From Temperatibacter marinus (lineage in GTDB: Bacteria > Pseudomonadota > Alphaproteobacteria > Sphingomonadales > Kordiimonadaceae), in NCBI RefSeq assembly GCF_031598375.1, contig NZ_CP123872.1:2600501-2664500 (forward strand): a stretch of DNA of 64,000 nucleotides. Direction: 5' to 3'. Below are positions 19,104-27,739 of this stretch, piece by piece. Position numbers and translations under genes: made by a program. The notes beneath the pieces were generated by a model. It worked only from the letters and a program-made list of their open reading frames with translations, did no database searches and was not told the DNA's origin. Position 1 is the first letter of the stretch; each line of letters opens with the position of its first letter.

Positions 19104-19721
19104 ATGTTTACAGGAATTATCACAGATGTAGGTCAGGTGCGAAAGCTAGACCGTAAAGATCAAGCAAACTCAGATCTTAGAATTGAGTTTTCAACGTCCT
19201 ATGAGATGAACACTGTTGAAATCGGTGCTTCAATCGCAAGCAGTGGCGTTTGTCTCACTGTGGTTGATAAGGGAATTGATAAAACGACCAATTGGTATGC
19301 AGTGGATGTGTCAGATGAAACATTACGCGTTACAAATTTGTCAGAATGGACTGTTGGTTCGGAAGTTAATCTTGAGCGTGCTCTAAAAGTTGGTGATGAA
19401 TTGGGCGGCCACATTGTTACTGGACATGTGGACTGCATTGGCACAATCGTTACGTTTAAAGAGACTGCAGGCTCAATCACAATGGAAATTGAAATCCCTA
19501 GAAGTGAAGGCAATCAAGTTGCGGAAAAGGGCAGTGTATGCATTGACGGAGCGTCGCTTACTGTCAATACCATTAAAGATACGAATACAACAACAAGCTT
19601 CTCTATCAATCTTATTCCCCACACGCAGTCCGTAACAAGTTTCCGTAATTCTAAGGTTGGTGATAAAGTAAATATTGAATTTGATGTTCTAGCCCGCTAT
19701 GTAGCACGCTTACAAGCGTAA
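19104..19721 (+). CDS. ribE: Riboflavin synthase, alpha subunit
   Basis: A 205-residue protein with two tandem lumazine-binding repeats. The first begins MFTGIITDVG, the second has GHIVTGHVDCIG around residue 98. It dismutates two 6,7-dimethyl-8-ribityllumazine molecules to riboflavin. It lies 9 bp after ribD in the same operon and is full length. Confidence 0.96.
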   Translation: MFTGIITDVGQVRKLDRKDQANSDLRIEFSTSYEMNTVEIGASIASSGVCLTVVDKGIDKTTNWYAVDVSDETLRVTNLSEWTVGSEVNLERALKVGDELGGHIVTGHVDCIGTIVTFKETAGSITMEIEIPRSEGNQVAEKGSVCIDGASLTVNTIKDTNTTTSFSINLIPHTQSVTSFRNSKVGDKVNIEFDVLARYVARLQA

Positions 19722-19755
19722 TTAAGATGAACCATACAGATTAAAGTAAAAAAAA

Positions 19756-20880
19756 ATGCCAAATACTGAGTTCCAACTGTCTTCCATTGAAGAAATTATT
19801 GAAGATGCCCGTCACGGCAAGATGTATATCCTCGTGGATGATGAAGACCGTGAAAATGAAGGGGATCTAATCATTCCAGCAGAATTTGCGACGCCTAAAG
19901 CCGTAAACTTTATGGCACGCTATGGCCGTGGCTTAATTTGCTTGCCGATGTCCGAACGACGGATCAATAAGCTCGGATTGAATATGATGAGTTATAAGAA
20001 TGATATGCGTCATCATACAGCTTTTACTGTTTCCATCGAAGCCCGTGAAGGGGTAACTACTGGTATTTCTGCTGCTGACCGATCTCATACCATCTTAACT
20101 GCAATCGATGAAAAAAAATCTTCTGTGGATCTCGCCACCCCAGGGCATATATTCCCACTAATGGCTCGGGACGGCGGTGTTCTTGTGAGAGCAGGGCATA
20201 CAGAAGCATCTGTAGATATATCAAGACTGGCTGGGCTAAATCCATCGGCTGTTATTTGTGAAATTATGAAAGATGATGGCGAAATGGCGCGTCTGCCTGA
20301 TCTCATCACTTATGCAAAAGAGCATGGCCTGAAGATTGCAACAATTAAAGATCTTATCGCCTACCGTCTAAAGCACGACAATATGATTGATCTCGCTGAT
20401 GAAACCAGTTTTGTGCGTCATAGCGGGAATGAATGGACGGCACGTGCCTATAAAACAAAGGCAGACCATAAGGAAGCAACTGCTTTGATCTATGGTGATC
20501 TTAGTGAAACAGATACCTGCTTAGTACGCATGCATGTTCATAATCCTTTTGAAGATTTATTTGGAGAGAATTCACCACGTTCGGGACAGTTGCAATCTTG
20601 CATGAATGTTATTGAATCAGAAGGGCGGGGTGTCATTGTCATTTTCCCTGGTGAATATGGCGGTCATCCTTCAGCTCTCATGGCTTCAAGAAATGAAAAG
20701 CAACGCGGCATTTCAGCCAAACAAGAACATGTTGTCCGCAATATTGGGCATGGTGCTCAAATCATGATAGAATTAGGGATTAAGCATCTCACTTTACTCT
20801 CCAATACGCCTTCGACAGTAATCGGACTTGATGGCTATGGATTGGATATTAAAGAATGGCGTGCCATTCCGTCAGAATAA
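19756..20880 (+). CDS. ribB: 3,4-dihydroxy-2-butanone-4-phosphate synthase with degenerate GTP cyclohydrolase II-like domain
   Basis: 374 residues. The N-terminal ~200 are RibB, with DDEDRENEGD acidic-loop and TGISAADR signatures; it makes the four-carbon unit of riboflavin from ribulose-5-P. The C-terminal half aligns with GTP cyclohydrolase II. However, the zinc-cysteine motif (C-x10-C-x-C in active RibA) is replaced by FGENSPRSGQLQSC, with a single cysteine. The second domain is therefore probably not a cyclohydrolase. Such RibBA-like hybrids are known in proteobacteria. A real RibA must be encoded elsewhere. rpiB nearby supplies the substrate pool. Confidence 0.93.
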   Translation: MPNTEFQLSSIEEIIEDARHGKMYILVDDEDRENEGDLIIPAEFATPKAVNFMARYGRGLICLPMSERRINKLGLNMMSYKNDMRHHTAFTVSIEAREGVTTGISAADRSHTILTAIDEKKSSVDLATPGHIFPLMARDGGVLVRAGHTEASVDISRLAGLNPSAVICEIMKDDGEMARLPDLITYAKEHGLKIATIKDLIAYRLKHDNMIDLADETSFVRHSGNEWTARAYKTKADHKEATALIYGDLSETDTCLVRMHVHNPFEDLFGENSPRSGQLQSCMNVIESEGRGVIVIFPGEYGGHPSALMASRNEKQRGISAKQEHVVRNIGHGAQIMIELGIKHLTLLSNTPSTVIGLDGYGLDIKEWRAIPSE

Positions 20881-20895
20881 CGAAAGAAACAGGTT

Positions 20896-21333
20896 ATGTC
20901 TTTAAATCACTATCTTATTGTTGAAGCCCGTTTTTATGACGATTTAGCCGATGAAATGGTTCAAGGGGCCATAGAAGCCATAGAAGCCAATAACGCTACT
21001 TATGAGAGACTTTCTGTACCGGGTGCTTTAGAAATTCCAGCTGCAATGAAATTTGCTGATGTTGGAACAGCTAAAGTGTATGCCGGCTACATTGCCTTGG
21101 GCGTTGTTATCCGCGGTGAAACATCCCATTATGATTATGTTTGCGGCGAAAGTGCACGCGCCCTTCAAGAATTAGCAATTACCCATAATATGGCTGTGGG
21201 TAACGGCATTCTTACTGTAGAAGATCATGAACAAGCATGGGCAAGAGCGGACCGTAAAAGAAAAAACAAAGGCGCTGATGCCGCCAATGCAGCACTTAGA
21301 ATGGCTGCATTAAAATCTGAGTTCAAAGTATAA
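20896..21333 (+). CDS. ribH: 6,7-dimethyl-8-ribityllumazine synthase
   Basis: A 145-residue lumazine synthase, the penultimate riboflavin enzyme. Visible motifs are VPGALEIP, GVVIRGETSHYDYVC and NGILTVE. It forms an oligomeric shell in relatives. It lies 15 bp after ribB and 12 bp before nusB. The C-terminal tail is rich in basic residues and alanine, as in other alphaproteobacteria. Confidence 0.96.
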   Translation: MSLNHYLIVEARFYDDLADEMVQGAIEAIEANNATYERLSVPGALEIPAAMKFADVGTAKVYAGYIALGVVIRGETSHYDYVCGESARALQELAITHNMAVGNGILTVEDHEQAWARADRKRKNKGADAANAALRMAALKSEFKV

Positions 21334-21345
21334 GGGTGACCAATC

Positions 21346-21804
21346 ATGGCGCAAAAAAATAAATCTGGTGGGGCGAGAAGTGCAGCACGTTTAGCAGCTG
21401 TTCAGGCCACATACCAACTGTTAATGTCTGAAGAGCCCAATGCTGTTCTTACAATCGATGAGTATAAGAAACATCGATTAGGTAAAGAGATTGAAGGAAT
21501 TGAATTTGCAAAGGCAGATGAAAAGCTCTTTTCTGATGTCGTAGAAGGCACATGGAATAGAGCTGAAGAACTAAATTCTCTCATCGGTAGCTCTCTTAAA
21601 GACGGGTGGTCTACAGATCGCTTAGAAAAACTGATACACGCTATTTTGCTTACTGGAGCCTATGAACTTTCTGCACGTCCAGATGTACCAACAGCTGTCA
21701 TCATAACAGAATATGTGGATGTAACACATGCCTTCTGTGAACGCCAAGAAGCTTCATTCGTGAACGGCGTTCTCGATAAAATCGGAAAGACAGTGAGAAG
21801 CTAG
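21346..21804 (+). CDS. nusB: Transcription antitermination factor NusB
   Basis: A 152-residue helical NusB that binds boxA RNA with NusE/S10 to support antitermination on rRNA operons. The family pattern is visible in the first helix (ARLAAVQATYQ), the LIHAILLTGAYEL segment, and the C-terminal SFVNGVLDKI. An AAGGGTGACC ribosome-binding region precedes the start. ribH-nusB-thiL is a standard bacterial linkage. Confidence 0.96.
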   Translation: MAQKNKSGGARSAARLAAVQATYQLLMSEEPNAVLTIDEYKKHRLGKEIEGIEFAKADEKLFSDVVEGTWNRAEELNSLIGSSLKDGWSTDRLEKLIHAILLTGAYELSARPDVPTAVIITEYVDVTHAFCERQEASFVNGVLDKIGKTVRS

Positions 21805-21815
21805 CAAAGGGTTCT

Positions 21816-22751
21816 ATGCCATCAGAATTTGATATTATCGAGACTTATTTTGCTCCCCTTGCGGGTAAAGAAGGCGTCGGTTTAAAAGATGATGCAGCTC
21901 ATTATTGCCCCTCTCCATCGAAAAAGGTCGTCCTCTCTAAGGACATGCTTGTCGAAAGTATCCACTTTTTGCCGGATACGAACGCTGAAGATTTAGCATG
22001 GAAAGCCTTGGCTGTTAACATTTCTGACTTGGTCGCAAAAGGGGCGAAACCAAAAGGCTATCTTCTAGGCCTTGGACTACCGGCCATGCCGACCATAGAC
22101 TGGCTTAAAAGCTTTGCACATGGTCTTGACTGCGCACAAACGGTTTTTAAGTGCCAGTTATTTGGTGGGGATACAGTCAGGACAAATAAAGACTTAACCT
22201 TCAGTGTCACTGTGATCGGCGAAGCTGATGTCGATGCGCCGCTACGGTCTGGTGCTAAAGCAGGGGACCACATCTATGTCTCGGGCAGTTTAGGCGGGGC
22301 TTGCTACGGTCTAAAATCTTTCAGAAAAGAAATTGCGAAAAATGCTGACCTTGAGCAGACTTATTTGAGACCACAACCGCGTATGGACCTAATCTCTTTA
22401 ATTTCCAACTATGCCTCTGCCAGTGCAGATATCTCAGATGGATTAGTGGCAGACATAGGTCATATTGTCGATGCCTCTTCAGTTGGGGCTCATTTGAAGG
22501 CTGAAGATATCCCTGTTAATGAATTGATTAACACTCCAAATTTGGAGGAAATCCTCACATGGGGTGATGATTATGAAATCGTCTTTACTGTTGATCCTAG
22601 TAAAGAGGAAGAGATGCTCAGCTACCATGATCGTCACTGCTCAACCCCCATTCATAAAATTGGGCTGGTCAAAAACGATCAGGGCGTTACAATAGTCGGT
22701 AAAGACGAAACAATTTTATCTTATAGTAAAAGTGGGTTTAATCATTTTTAA
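21816..22751 (+). CDS. thiL: Thiamine-monophosphate kinase
   Basis: A 311-residue AIR-synthase-fold kinase that phosphorylates TMP to the active cofactor TPP. Signatures are the N-terminal DDAAHY metal loop, the FGGDTVRTN segment, ADISDGLVADIG and GDDYEIVFT. It lies 11 bp after nusB and is full length. Confidence 0.95.
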   Translation: MPSEFDIIETYFAPLAGKEGVGLKDDAAHYCPSPSKKVVLSKDMLVESIHFLPDTNAEDLAWKALAVNISDLVAKGAKPKGYLLGLGLPAMPTIDWLKSFAHGLDCAQTVFKCQLFGGDTVRTNKDLTFSVTVIGEADVDAPLRSGAKAGDHIYVSGSLGGACYGLKSFRKEIAKNADLEQTYLRPQPRMDLISLISNYASASADISDGLVADIGHIVDASSVGAHLKAEDIPVNELINTPNLEEILTWGDDYEIVFTVDPSKEEEMLSYHDRHCSTPIHKIGLVKNDQGVTIVGKDETILSYSKSGFNHF

Positions 22752-22762
22752 AGGAGTGGGTT

Positions 22763-23260
22763 ATGTCAGATAAAGACGATGATGTTGGAGAAGACGGTGG
22801 TGGTAGTAAGATTTTACTTATTCTCGGCATTATTATTGGGATCGCTGCTGGCGGGGGCGGTGTTTTCTTTTTCCTAGGACAACAGCCTCAAAGCGCAAAT
22901 GTCGAAGAAGTGGAAGAAGAAGAGGTTCCTGATCCAATAAACTATGAGTTCATTGAAATCGATAAGATGACGGCGCCCGTTTATGTTGAAAGGCGCGGCA
23001 AACCCTATGAAGCAGGGAGCTATCTCTTAGACATTAGAATTCTTGTGAAGCCTGAACATATTGGCTATGTGGCCAGTTTAAAATTAGAGATGAGACAAGC
23101 ATTTCTAAGTGCACTTTATAAGAACGAGTTAATGTTAGATAAGAGTAACCGATTGGATGTTACCCGAGCATCTGAAGTGCTCACAAGAGCCGCCAAAACT
23201 GTTGTTAATGATAAATATATTCATAATGTTGTCATCCATAACAGTCACAGAATTCCTTAA
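22763..23260 (+). CDS. FliL-like single-pass membrane protein
   Basis: 165 residues with an acidic cytoplasmic N-terminus, one glycine-rich membrane helix (~17-39) and an acidic linker. A periplasmic domain follows with the FliL pattern (DIRILVKPEHI, then a helix ending in ALYKNE). FliL proteins sit at the flagellar stator. No other flagellar gene is nearby, and orphan FliL-like proteins after thiL occur in some alphaproteobacteria, so a flagellar role is likely but not shown. A good AAGGAG ribosome-binding site lies upstream. It is the last gene of the rpiB-to-thiL run. Confidence 0.75.
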   Translation: MSDKDDDVGEDGGGSKILLILGIIIGIAAGGGGVFFFLGQQPQSANVEEVEEEEVPDPINYEFIEIDKMTAPVYVERRGKPYEAGSYLLDIRILVKPEHIGYVASLKLEMRQAFLSALYKNELMLDKSNRLDVTRASEVLTRAAKTVVNDKYIHNVVIHNSHRIP

Positions 23261-23268
23261 AACACCTT

Positions 23269-23292
23269 ATTCGAGGCTAAATTCAAGGCTAT
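23269..23292. repeat. Two-unit 12-bp repeat next to a terminator
   Basis: ATTCGAGGCTAA (23269-23280) and ATTCAAGGCTAT (23281-23292) are adjacent 12-bp units with three differences. The second unit forms the left arm of the following terminator stem. It shows the same 12-bp spacing as the arrays at 7482 and 13309. Confidence 0.5.
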
Positions 23293-23316
23293 CCTGTCCT
23301 GCAGGATGGCCTTTAT
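23285..23316 (+). terminator. Probable terminator after the fliL-like gene
   Basis: Stem AAGGC-t-ATCCTG (23285-23296) / CAGGAT-g-GCCTT (23302-23313) with a T/A-rich tail. It lies 25 bp past the stop and likely ends the long rpiB-to-thiL transcript. Confidence 0.6.
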
Positions 23317-23362
23317 TTATAAGAGCTTGTAAAATCTCTTTAAACTGTTAGAGTTTGACTAT

Positions 23363-23388
23363 CACATGGGAGGGAGACCATGTGTTTT
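23363..23388 (+). promoter_or_regulatory. Leader hairpin upstream of hppA
   Basis: Perfect 7-bp stem CACATGG (23363-23369) / CCATGTG (23378-23384) with a purine loop, followed by TTTT. It lies 111 bp before hppA, and a second interrupted inverted repeat lies between it and the start. It could be a weak terminator or attenuator in the hppA leader; function is inferred. Confidence 0.4.
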
Positions 23389-23498
23389 GTAGTGGTCGTT
23401 TTGACCGTCTAAGAGTTTGTTTTGAGTGCGTTTGCAGACGTCTAAGTCAGTAAAACGGCCATCTTTGTACTAATCATTGTATAGAGGGGGAAATCTCT

Positions 23499-25577
23499 AT
23501 GACTGTTTTAATCGCCGCGATTATCTGTGGCTTGTTAGCTGTAATTTATGGTATTGTAACTCGACGCTCAATCTTATCTGCCAGTGCTGGTAGTGCTGAA
23601 ATGCAAGAAATTGCTGGAGCAATTCAAGAAGGCGCTCAAGCCTATCTTAATCGTCAATATAAAACTATCGCTATTGTAGGCGTGATCGTTGCTGCAATCT
23701 TATTTGTAACACTGTCATCACTGTCTGCTGTTGGCTTTATTATTGGCGCTGTCTTATCTGGTGTCGCTGGATACATCGGTATGATTATCAGCGTTAAGGC
23801 TAATGTCAGAACAACCGAAGCTGCACGGACCAGCCTACAAGGTGGTTTAGACGTGGCCTTCAAATCTGGTGCTGTTACGGGCATGCTTGTGGCTGGACTC
23901 GCTTTGCTTGCGATCGCAGGCTATTATTATTATATGACCGTAATCTTGGGCCTAGACGGCACAAGCCGTTCTGTTATTGACGCTCTTGTGGCACTTGGCT
24001 TTGGGGCATCTTTGATTTCAATTTTTGCACGACTTGGCGGTGGTATTTTCACCAAAGGGGCTGATGTCGGTGCAGACCTAGTCGGAAAAGTCGAAGCAGG
24101 CATTCCTGAGGATGACCCACGTAACCCTGCAGTAATCGCAGACAATGTAGGTGATAATGTTGGTGACTGTGCTGGTATGGCCGCTGACTTGTTTGAAACC
24201 TATGTCGTGACGATCGGCGCAACAATGGTTCTTGCTGCTCTCTTGATCTCAAATGGTGCTTCTCAAATCATGGAACTGCCCTTAATCATTGGCGGTAGTT
24301 GTATCATCACTTCAATTATTGGTACATATTTTGTGAAGCTTGGATCAAGCAACAGCATTATGGGTGCCCTTTACAAAGGATTTATTGTAACAGCAGTTCT
24401 CTCAGCAGTTGTTATGTGGTTCGCCATGAGCTGGGCTTTGGGCGGCGATATGAATTCTAACTTGTATGATATGGTCTCAGGGAGAGATCTTTATTACTGC
24501 GGCCTCGTTGGCCTGTTTCTCACAGGGATTATTATCTGGATCACTGAATATTATACTTCTACAGAATATAGACCTGTTAAATCGATCGCGAAAGCATCAG
24601 AAACAGGGCATGGTACAAATGTTATCCAAGGATTGGCTATATCTCTTGAAGCGACAGCCTTACCTGCAATTTTCATTTGTGTCGCAATTATCGTTGCCTA
24701 TAAATTGGCGGGGATCATTGGCTTAGGTTTCGGTGCCACTGCTATGTTAGCTCTTGCTGGAATGGTCGTAGCGCTAGACGCTTATGGTCCTGTAACAGAT
24801 AACGCTGGCGGCATTGCCGAGATGGCTGGTTTAGATGAAGAAGTTCGCGAAAGAACGGATGCTCTAGATGCTGTCGGTAATACAACTAAGGCTGTTACAA
24901 AAGGCTATGCAATTGGGTCTGCAGGCCTTGCTGCCCTTGTCTTGTTTGGGGCTTATACAGCAGATTTGGAAAAATATTTCCCAGATATGACTGTTAACTT
25001 CGATCTCTCTAATCCTTATGTTGTTGTGGGTCTCTTCCTTGGCGCACTTCTACCCTATCTCTTTGGTGCAATGGGTATGACAGCTGTTGGCCGTGCTGGT
25101 GGTAAGGTTGTTGAAGAAGTGCGAGAGCAGTTCAAAAACAACCCTGGTATCATGGAAGGCACAAGCAAACCGGATTATGCCAGATCAGTAGATTTGCTTA
25201 CGAAAGAAGCAATCAGAGAGATGGTTATTCCTAGCCTTCTTCCAATTCTAGCGCCTGTCCTCACTTATTTTGTGATTAATGCCATAGCAGGACAAGCAGA
25301 AGCTTTTGCAGCGCTTGGTGCACTCTTGCTCGGTGTGATTGTTGGCGGCCTCTTCGTTGCTCTCTCTATGACTGCTGGCGGCGGTGCTTGGGATAATGCG
25401 AAGAAATATATCGAAGATGGAAACCATGGCGGAAAAGGCTCTGAAGCCCACAAAGCTGCTGTAACTGGTGATACCGTTGGTGATCCATACAAAGATACAG
25501 CAGGACCTGCGGTTAACCCGATGATTAAAATTACGAACATCGTCGCGCTCTTACTGTTGGCATTCTTAGCTCACTAA
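23499..25577 (+). CDS. hppA: Membrane-bound H+-translocating pyrophosphatase, K+-independent type
   Basis: A 692-residue integral protein with about 16 membrane helices. It couples hydrolysis of pyrophosphate to proton pumping. The substrate loop shows [15 protein letters not shown] and [19 protein letters not shown], and the C-terminal side [14 protein letters not shown]. The diagnostic segment reads [10 protein letters not shown], with the lysine that marks K+-independent enzymes, where K+-dependent ones have alanine. It recovers energy from PPi released by biosynthesis. A GAGGGGG ribosome-binding region and a long leader precede it, and a strong terminator follows. Confidence 0.96.
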   Translation: MTVLIAAIICGLLAVIYGIVTRRSILSASAGSAEMQEIAGAIQEGAQAYLNRQYKTIAIVGVIVAAILFVTLSSLSAVGFIIGAVLSGVAGYIGMIISVKANVRTTEAARTSLQGGLDVAFKSGAVTGMLVAGLALLAIAGYYYYMTVILGLDGTSRSVIDALVALGFGASLISIFARLGGGIFTKGADVGADLVGKVEAGIPEDDPRNPAVIADNVGDNVGDCAGMAADLFETYVVTIGATMVLAALLISNGASQIMELPLIIGGSCIITSIIGTYFVKLGSSNSIMGALYKGFIVTAVLSAVVMWFAMSWALGGDMNSNLYDMVSGRDLYYCGLVGLFLTGIIIWITEYYTSTEYRPVKSIAKASETGHGTNVIQGLAISLEATALPAIFICVAIIVAYKLAGIIGLGFGATAMLALAGMVVALDAYGPVTDNAGGIAEMAGLDEEVRERTDALDAVGNTTKAVTKGYAIGSAGLAALVLFGAYTADLEKYFPDMTVNFDLSNPYVVVGLFLGALLPYLFGAMGMTAVGRAGGKVVEEVREQFKNNPGIMEGTSKPDYARSVDLLTKEAIREMVIPSLLPILAPVLTYFVINAIAGQAEAFAALGALLLGVIVGGLFVALSMTAGGGAWDNAKKYIEDGNHGGKGSEAHKAAVTGDTVGDPYKDTAGPAVNPMIKITNIVALLLLAFLAH

Positions 25578-25604
25578 TCCTCTTTCAATCCTAAGAATGA
25601 GAAG

Positions 25605-25629
25605 AAACGGCCTACGGGCCGTTTTTTTT
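25605..25629 (+). terminator. Intrinsic terminator of hppA
   Basis: Perfect 8-bp stem AAACGGCC (25605-25612) / GGCCGTTT (25617-25624), loop TACG, followed by further Ts. Confidence 0.92.
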
Positions 25630-25670
25630 ACGACTTCCTATACGCTCATCGGGATGTCAAAACGTAGAAC

Positions 25671-25790
25671 AGGCACTCTTTGAGAGGGAGGCCACTTTTA
25701 TACGAGGGAGGCTACTTATATAAGAGAACGGCCACTAAATCCGAGGGAAGGCCACTCCTTGCAAAGAAGGGGCACTCTATATGAGTAGAT
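25671..25790. repeat. 20-bp-period degenerate tandem array, six units
   Basis: The core GCCACT (variants GGCACT, GCTACT) starts at 25672, 25691, 25711, 25731, 25751 and 25771, so spacing is 20 bp after the first 19-bp step. Each unit ends in a GAG/AAG-rich block such as CGAGGGAG. Consensus about GCCACTTNTATNNGAGGGAG. Not CRISPR, because there are no separate conserved repeats and unique spacers. Confidence 0.8.
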
Positions 25791-25832
25791 AACTCTATCC
25801 GATGAAAGGCCAAACTGTGTTTAGGGGGCAAT

Positions 25833-25862
25833 AAAAAACCCCGCCTATGTTAAGCGGGGTTT
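25833..25862 (-). terminator. Intrinsic terminator of bamE
   Basis: Stem CCCCGC (25839-25844) / GCGGGG (25854-25859), with flanking AAA/TTT pairs. On the minus strand it is followed by a T-run. It lies about 30 bp past the bamE stop and could act in both directions. Confidence 0.85.
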
Positions 25863-25890
25863 CCAAAATTAGATTTAAATTACTCTAGGC

Positions 25891-26385
25891 TTAAGACCCA
25901 TTAGGTCCAGGGCCGCCAGGGCCGCCAACAGGCTGTTGACCCGAAAAGCGTCCAACGTTCATAAAGAGCTGTTGAAAGAAGCCTAATTGCTTACCTTTCG
26001 TAGGAGTCTTGTCGTCGACAGGGTCAATTGCACGCGCATGAGAGAGATCATAATTTTCGACACCCGTTACAACACCTTGTTCGTTAAAACTAACAGACAT
26101 AACGCGGCGCCATTTCGGCGTGGGTAAGAATAGTGGCTTCACTTCAACATTTGTCGAGACATAATACCAAGTCTGATCACTAAAGGCCGCGAGAAGAGTA
26201 GGGGTACCCATAGTTGCTTGAACAGATTGTTTGTTATCTACACCAGGCTGAATTGCATCAGCTAATTCCTTATCGAAGATATATCCTCTTGTCTGAAGAC
26301 GCTGGCCACAAGCAGTCAGAGAGACCATCAATGTCATAGCAACAACCAGTTTCATTTTTCCGTTCATCGTAAACTTACCCCGCAC
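25891..26385 (-). CDS. bamE: Outer-membrane assembly lipoprotein BamE (SmpA/OmlA)
   Basis: 164 residues. A lipoprotein signal peptide ends in the lipobox SLTAC (lipidated cysteine at residue 26 from this start; the ATG at Met7 or Met11 could be the true start). The SmpA/OmlA domain follows, with a GTPTLLAAFSDQTWYYVS segment. The tail is glycine/proline-rich. BamE stabilises the Bam complex that inserts outer-membrane beta-barrel proteins. It is divergent from the bc1 chaperone gene, the usual alphaproteobacterial arrangement. Confidence 0.93.
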   Translation of the reverse strand: MRGKFTMNGKMKLVVAMTLMVSLTACGQRLQTRGYIFDKELADAIQPGVDNKQSVQATMGTPTLLAAFSDQTWYYVSTNVEVKPLFLPTPKWRRVMSVSFNEQGVVTGVENYDLSHARAIDPVDDKTPTKGKQLGFFQQLFMNVGRFSGQQPVGGPGGPGPNGS

Positions 26386-26551
26386 ACACCCAGAAGTGCT
26401 TTTATAACAGTTTTCATATGGCTTTCATGATTGCTATCAGTGTTTGATCGTGATAGAGCCTCTACAAACAGAGAGACATCGTGAAAAAAGCCTCATTTGC
26501 CCTATATTGCATGGAACTGTGGCAATGTGAAGACCTAAGAGTAGATAAAAA

Positions 26552-27109
26552 ATGATTAAAAAAATTCTAGAGTGGATTCGCGGGGATCTTACCCAACTTG
26601 AATTATATAATAAAGTTGTTACTCACTCTCGCCAAGAGCTGTATTTTACAGAGTTGAACATTGAGGATAGTGTGACAGGACGGTTTGAAAATATTGTTCT
26701 GCACCTGTTTCTAGTGATCAACAGAATAGCTGCTGAAGAGGGGGTTAAAAGCCCTCGGGTTAGAGCTCTTCAAGAAGCTTTTGTCATGGATATGGATAGA
26801 AATTTGAGAGAAATGGGCATCGGGGATATGTCTGTGGGTAAAAAAGTAAAATCAATGGCGGCTGGATGGTTTTCTACAGCAAAAATGTATGAAGCAGCTC
26901 TCCAAAGCGATGCTCCTCTAGATGCCATGACAGAAGCCCTCTTTGAGCAAGTATATAGAGAGAAAGAAAACGCACAAGCAGAACGCTTAGCGCTCCATAT
27001 TCTTGCGCTCTCAAAATATCTCTTCTCTCTTAAAATTGAGACCATCACACAGAATAAATTTGAGTATCCCTCATTAACATCTGAAGAAAATGATTTGATA
27101 AAAAGATAA
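26552..27109 (+). CDS. Ubiquinol-cytochrome c chaperone (CBP3-type)
   Basis: A 185-residue helical protein of the ubiquinol-cytochrome c chaperone family (Pfam Ubiq_cyt_C_chap), homologous to mitochondrial CBP3/UQCC1. Relatives help assemble cytochrome b of the bc1 complex. The central part fits the family (NIVLHLFLVINRI, FVMDMDRNLREMGIGDMSVG). It lies 5 bp before the YceD-family gene and divergent to bamE. Confidence 0.9.
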   Translation: MIKKILEWIRGDLTQLELYNKVVTHSRQELYFTELNIEDSVTGRFENIVLHLFLVINRIAAEEGVKSPRVRALQEAFVMDMDRNLREMGIGDMSVGKKVKSMAAGWFSTAKMYEAALQSDAPLDAMTEALFEQVYREKENAQAERLALHILALSKYLFSLKIETITQNKFEYPSLTSEENDLIKR

Positions 27110-27114
27110 ACAGC

Positions 27115-27666
27115 ATGAAACAACCAATTCTCCCTTTAACAACTTTAGTCCCCCTTGGTGATTTATCAGCAGGTCAAAGAACATATCATTTAGACTGCAA
27201 TCCCACTGATTTCACGGCCATAGCAGAAAGGCTTCATGTCCATGAAGTTCACTCGATTTTTGCACAGGTAACTGTAGAAGATAAAGGAAGGACAGAAGGC
27301 ATCAAACTTGAAGGTTTGATTAAAACGACACTCTCTCAGATCTGCGTGATTTCACATGAGCCTTTTGAACTTAGCTTTGAAAGCCATCTCAATTTAAGAT
27401 TGATCGGCGGCGAAGAGCTTGCACGATTGGATGAGGCCGAAGCTTATCTCGATCCTGAATTTGACGAATATGATGAACTGATGGGCAACGAGATTGATCT
27501 TGCTGAAATCCTTATCCAAACAATTTCAATGGATATTGATCCCTATGCTCGTTCTATTGAAATCGAAGATTTAGAAATTAAATCAAAGGCAATCAGCATT
27601 AACGAAGGTCCTGAAAAGAAACCTAACCCATTTGCTGCACTTGAAAAATTAAAGAACAAAACTTGA
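27115..27666 (+). CDS. YceD family protein (DUF177)
   Basis: A 183-residue DUF177/YceD protein. The family is linked to 23S rRNA accumulation and lies upstream of rpmF-plsX in many bacteria. Here it is directly upstream of plsX without rpmF. An acidic segment (residues ~100-125, FDEYDELMGNEIDL) and the C-terminal NPFAALEKLK motif are typical. In this family the central cysteines can bind a metal; only one (SQICVISHE) is seen here. Confidence 0.9.
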   Translation: MKQPILPLTTLVPLGDLSAGQRTYHLDCNPTDFTAIAERLHVHEVHSIFAQVTVEDKGRTEGIKLEGLIKTTLSQICVISHEPFELSFESHLNLRLIGGEELARLDEAEAYLDPEFDEYDELMGNEIDLAEILIQTISMDIDPYARSIEIEDLEIKSKAISINEGPEKKPNPFAALEKLKNKT

Positions 27667-27739
27667 AGCTACTGAAAAAATCTATATGGTCAGCCATAGA
27701 TACTATATTTATGTGTGTCTGTAAGGGAGAGTAAAAAGA

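Larger units (their letters stand above)
25578..25890. other. 313-bp intergenic region: two terminators around a 20-bp repeat array
   Basis: The region between the hppA and bamE stops holds no credible gene. In order it contains the hppA terminator, the 20-bp-period array at 25671-25790, and the bamE terminator. Confidence 0.8.

Noticed and set aside
17900-19760. FMN riboswitch controlling the riboflavin genes
   Set aside because: ribD abuts nrdR, and the gaps before ribE and ribB are 9 and 34 bp, too short for the aptamer.
25671-25790. CRISPR-like array
   Set aside because: Units are 20 bp, degenerate and contiguous, with no constant repeat alternating with unique spacers and no cas genes nearby.
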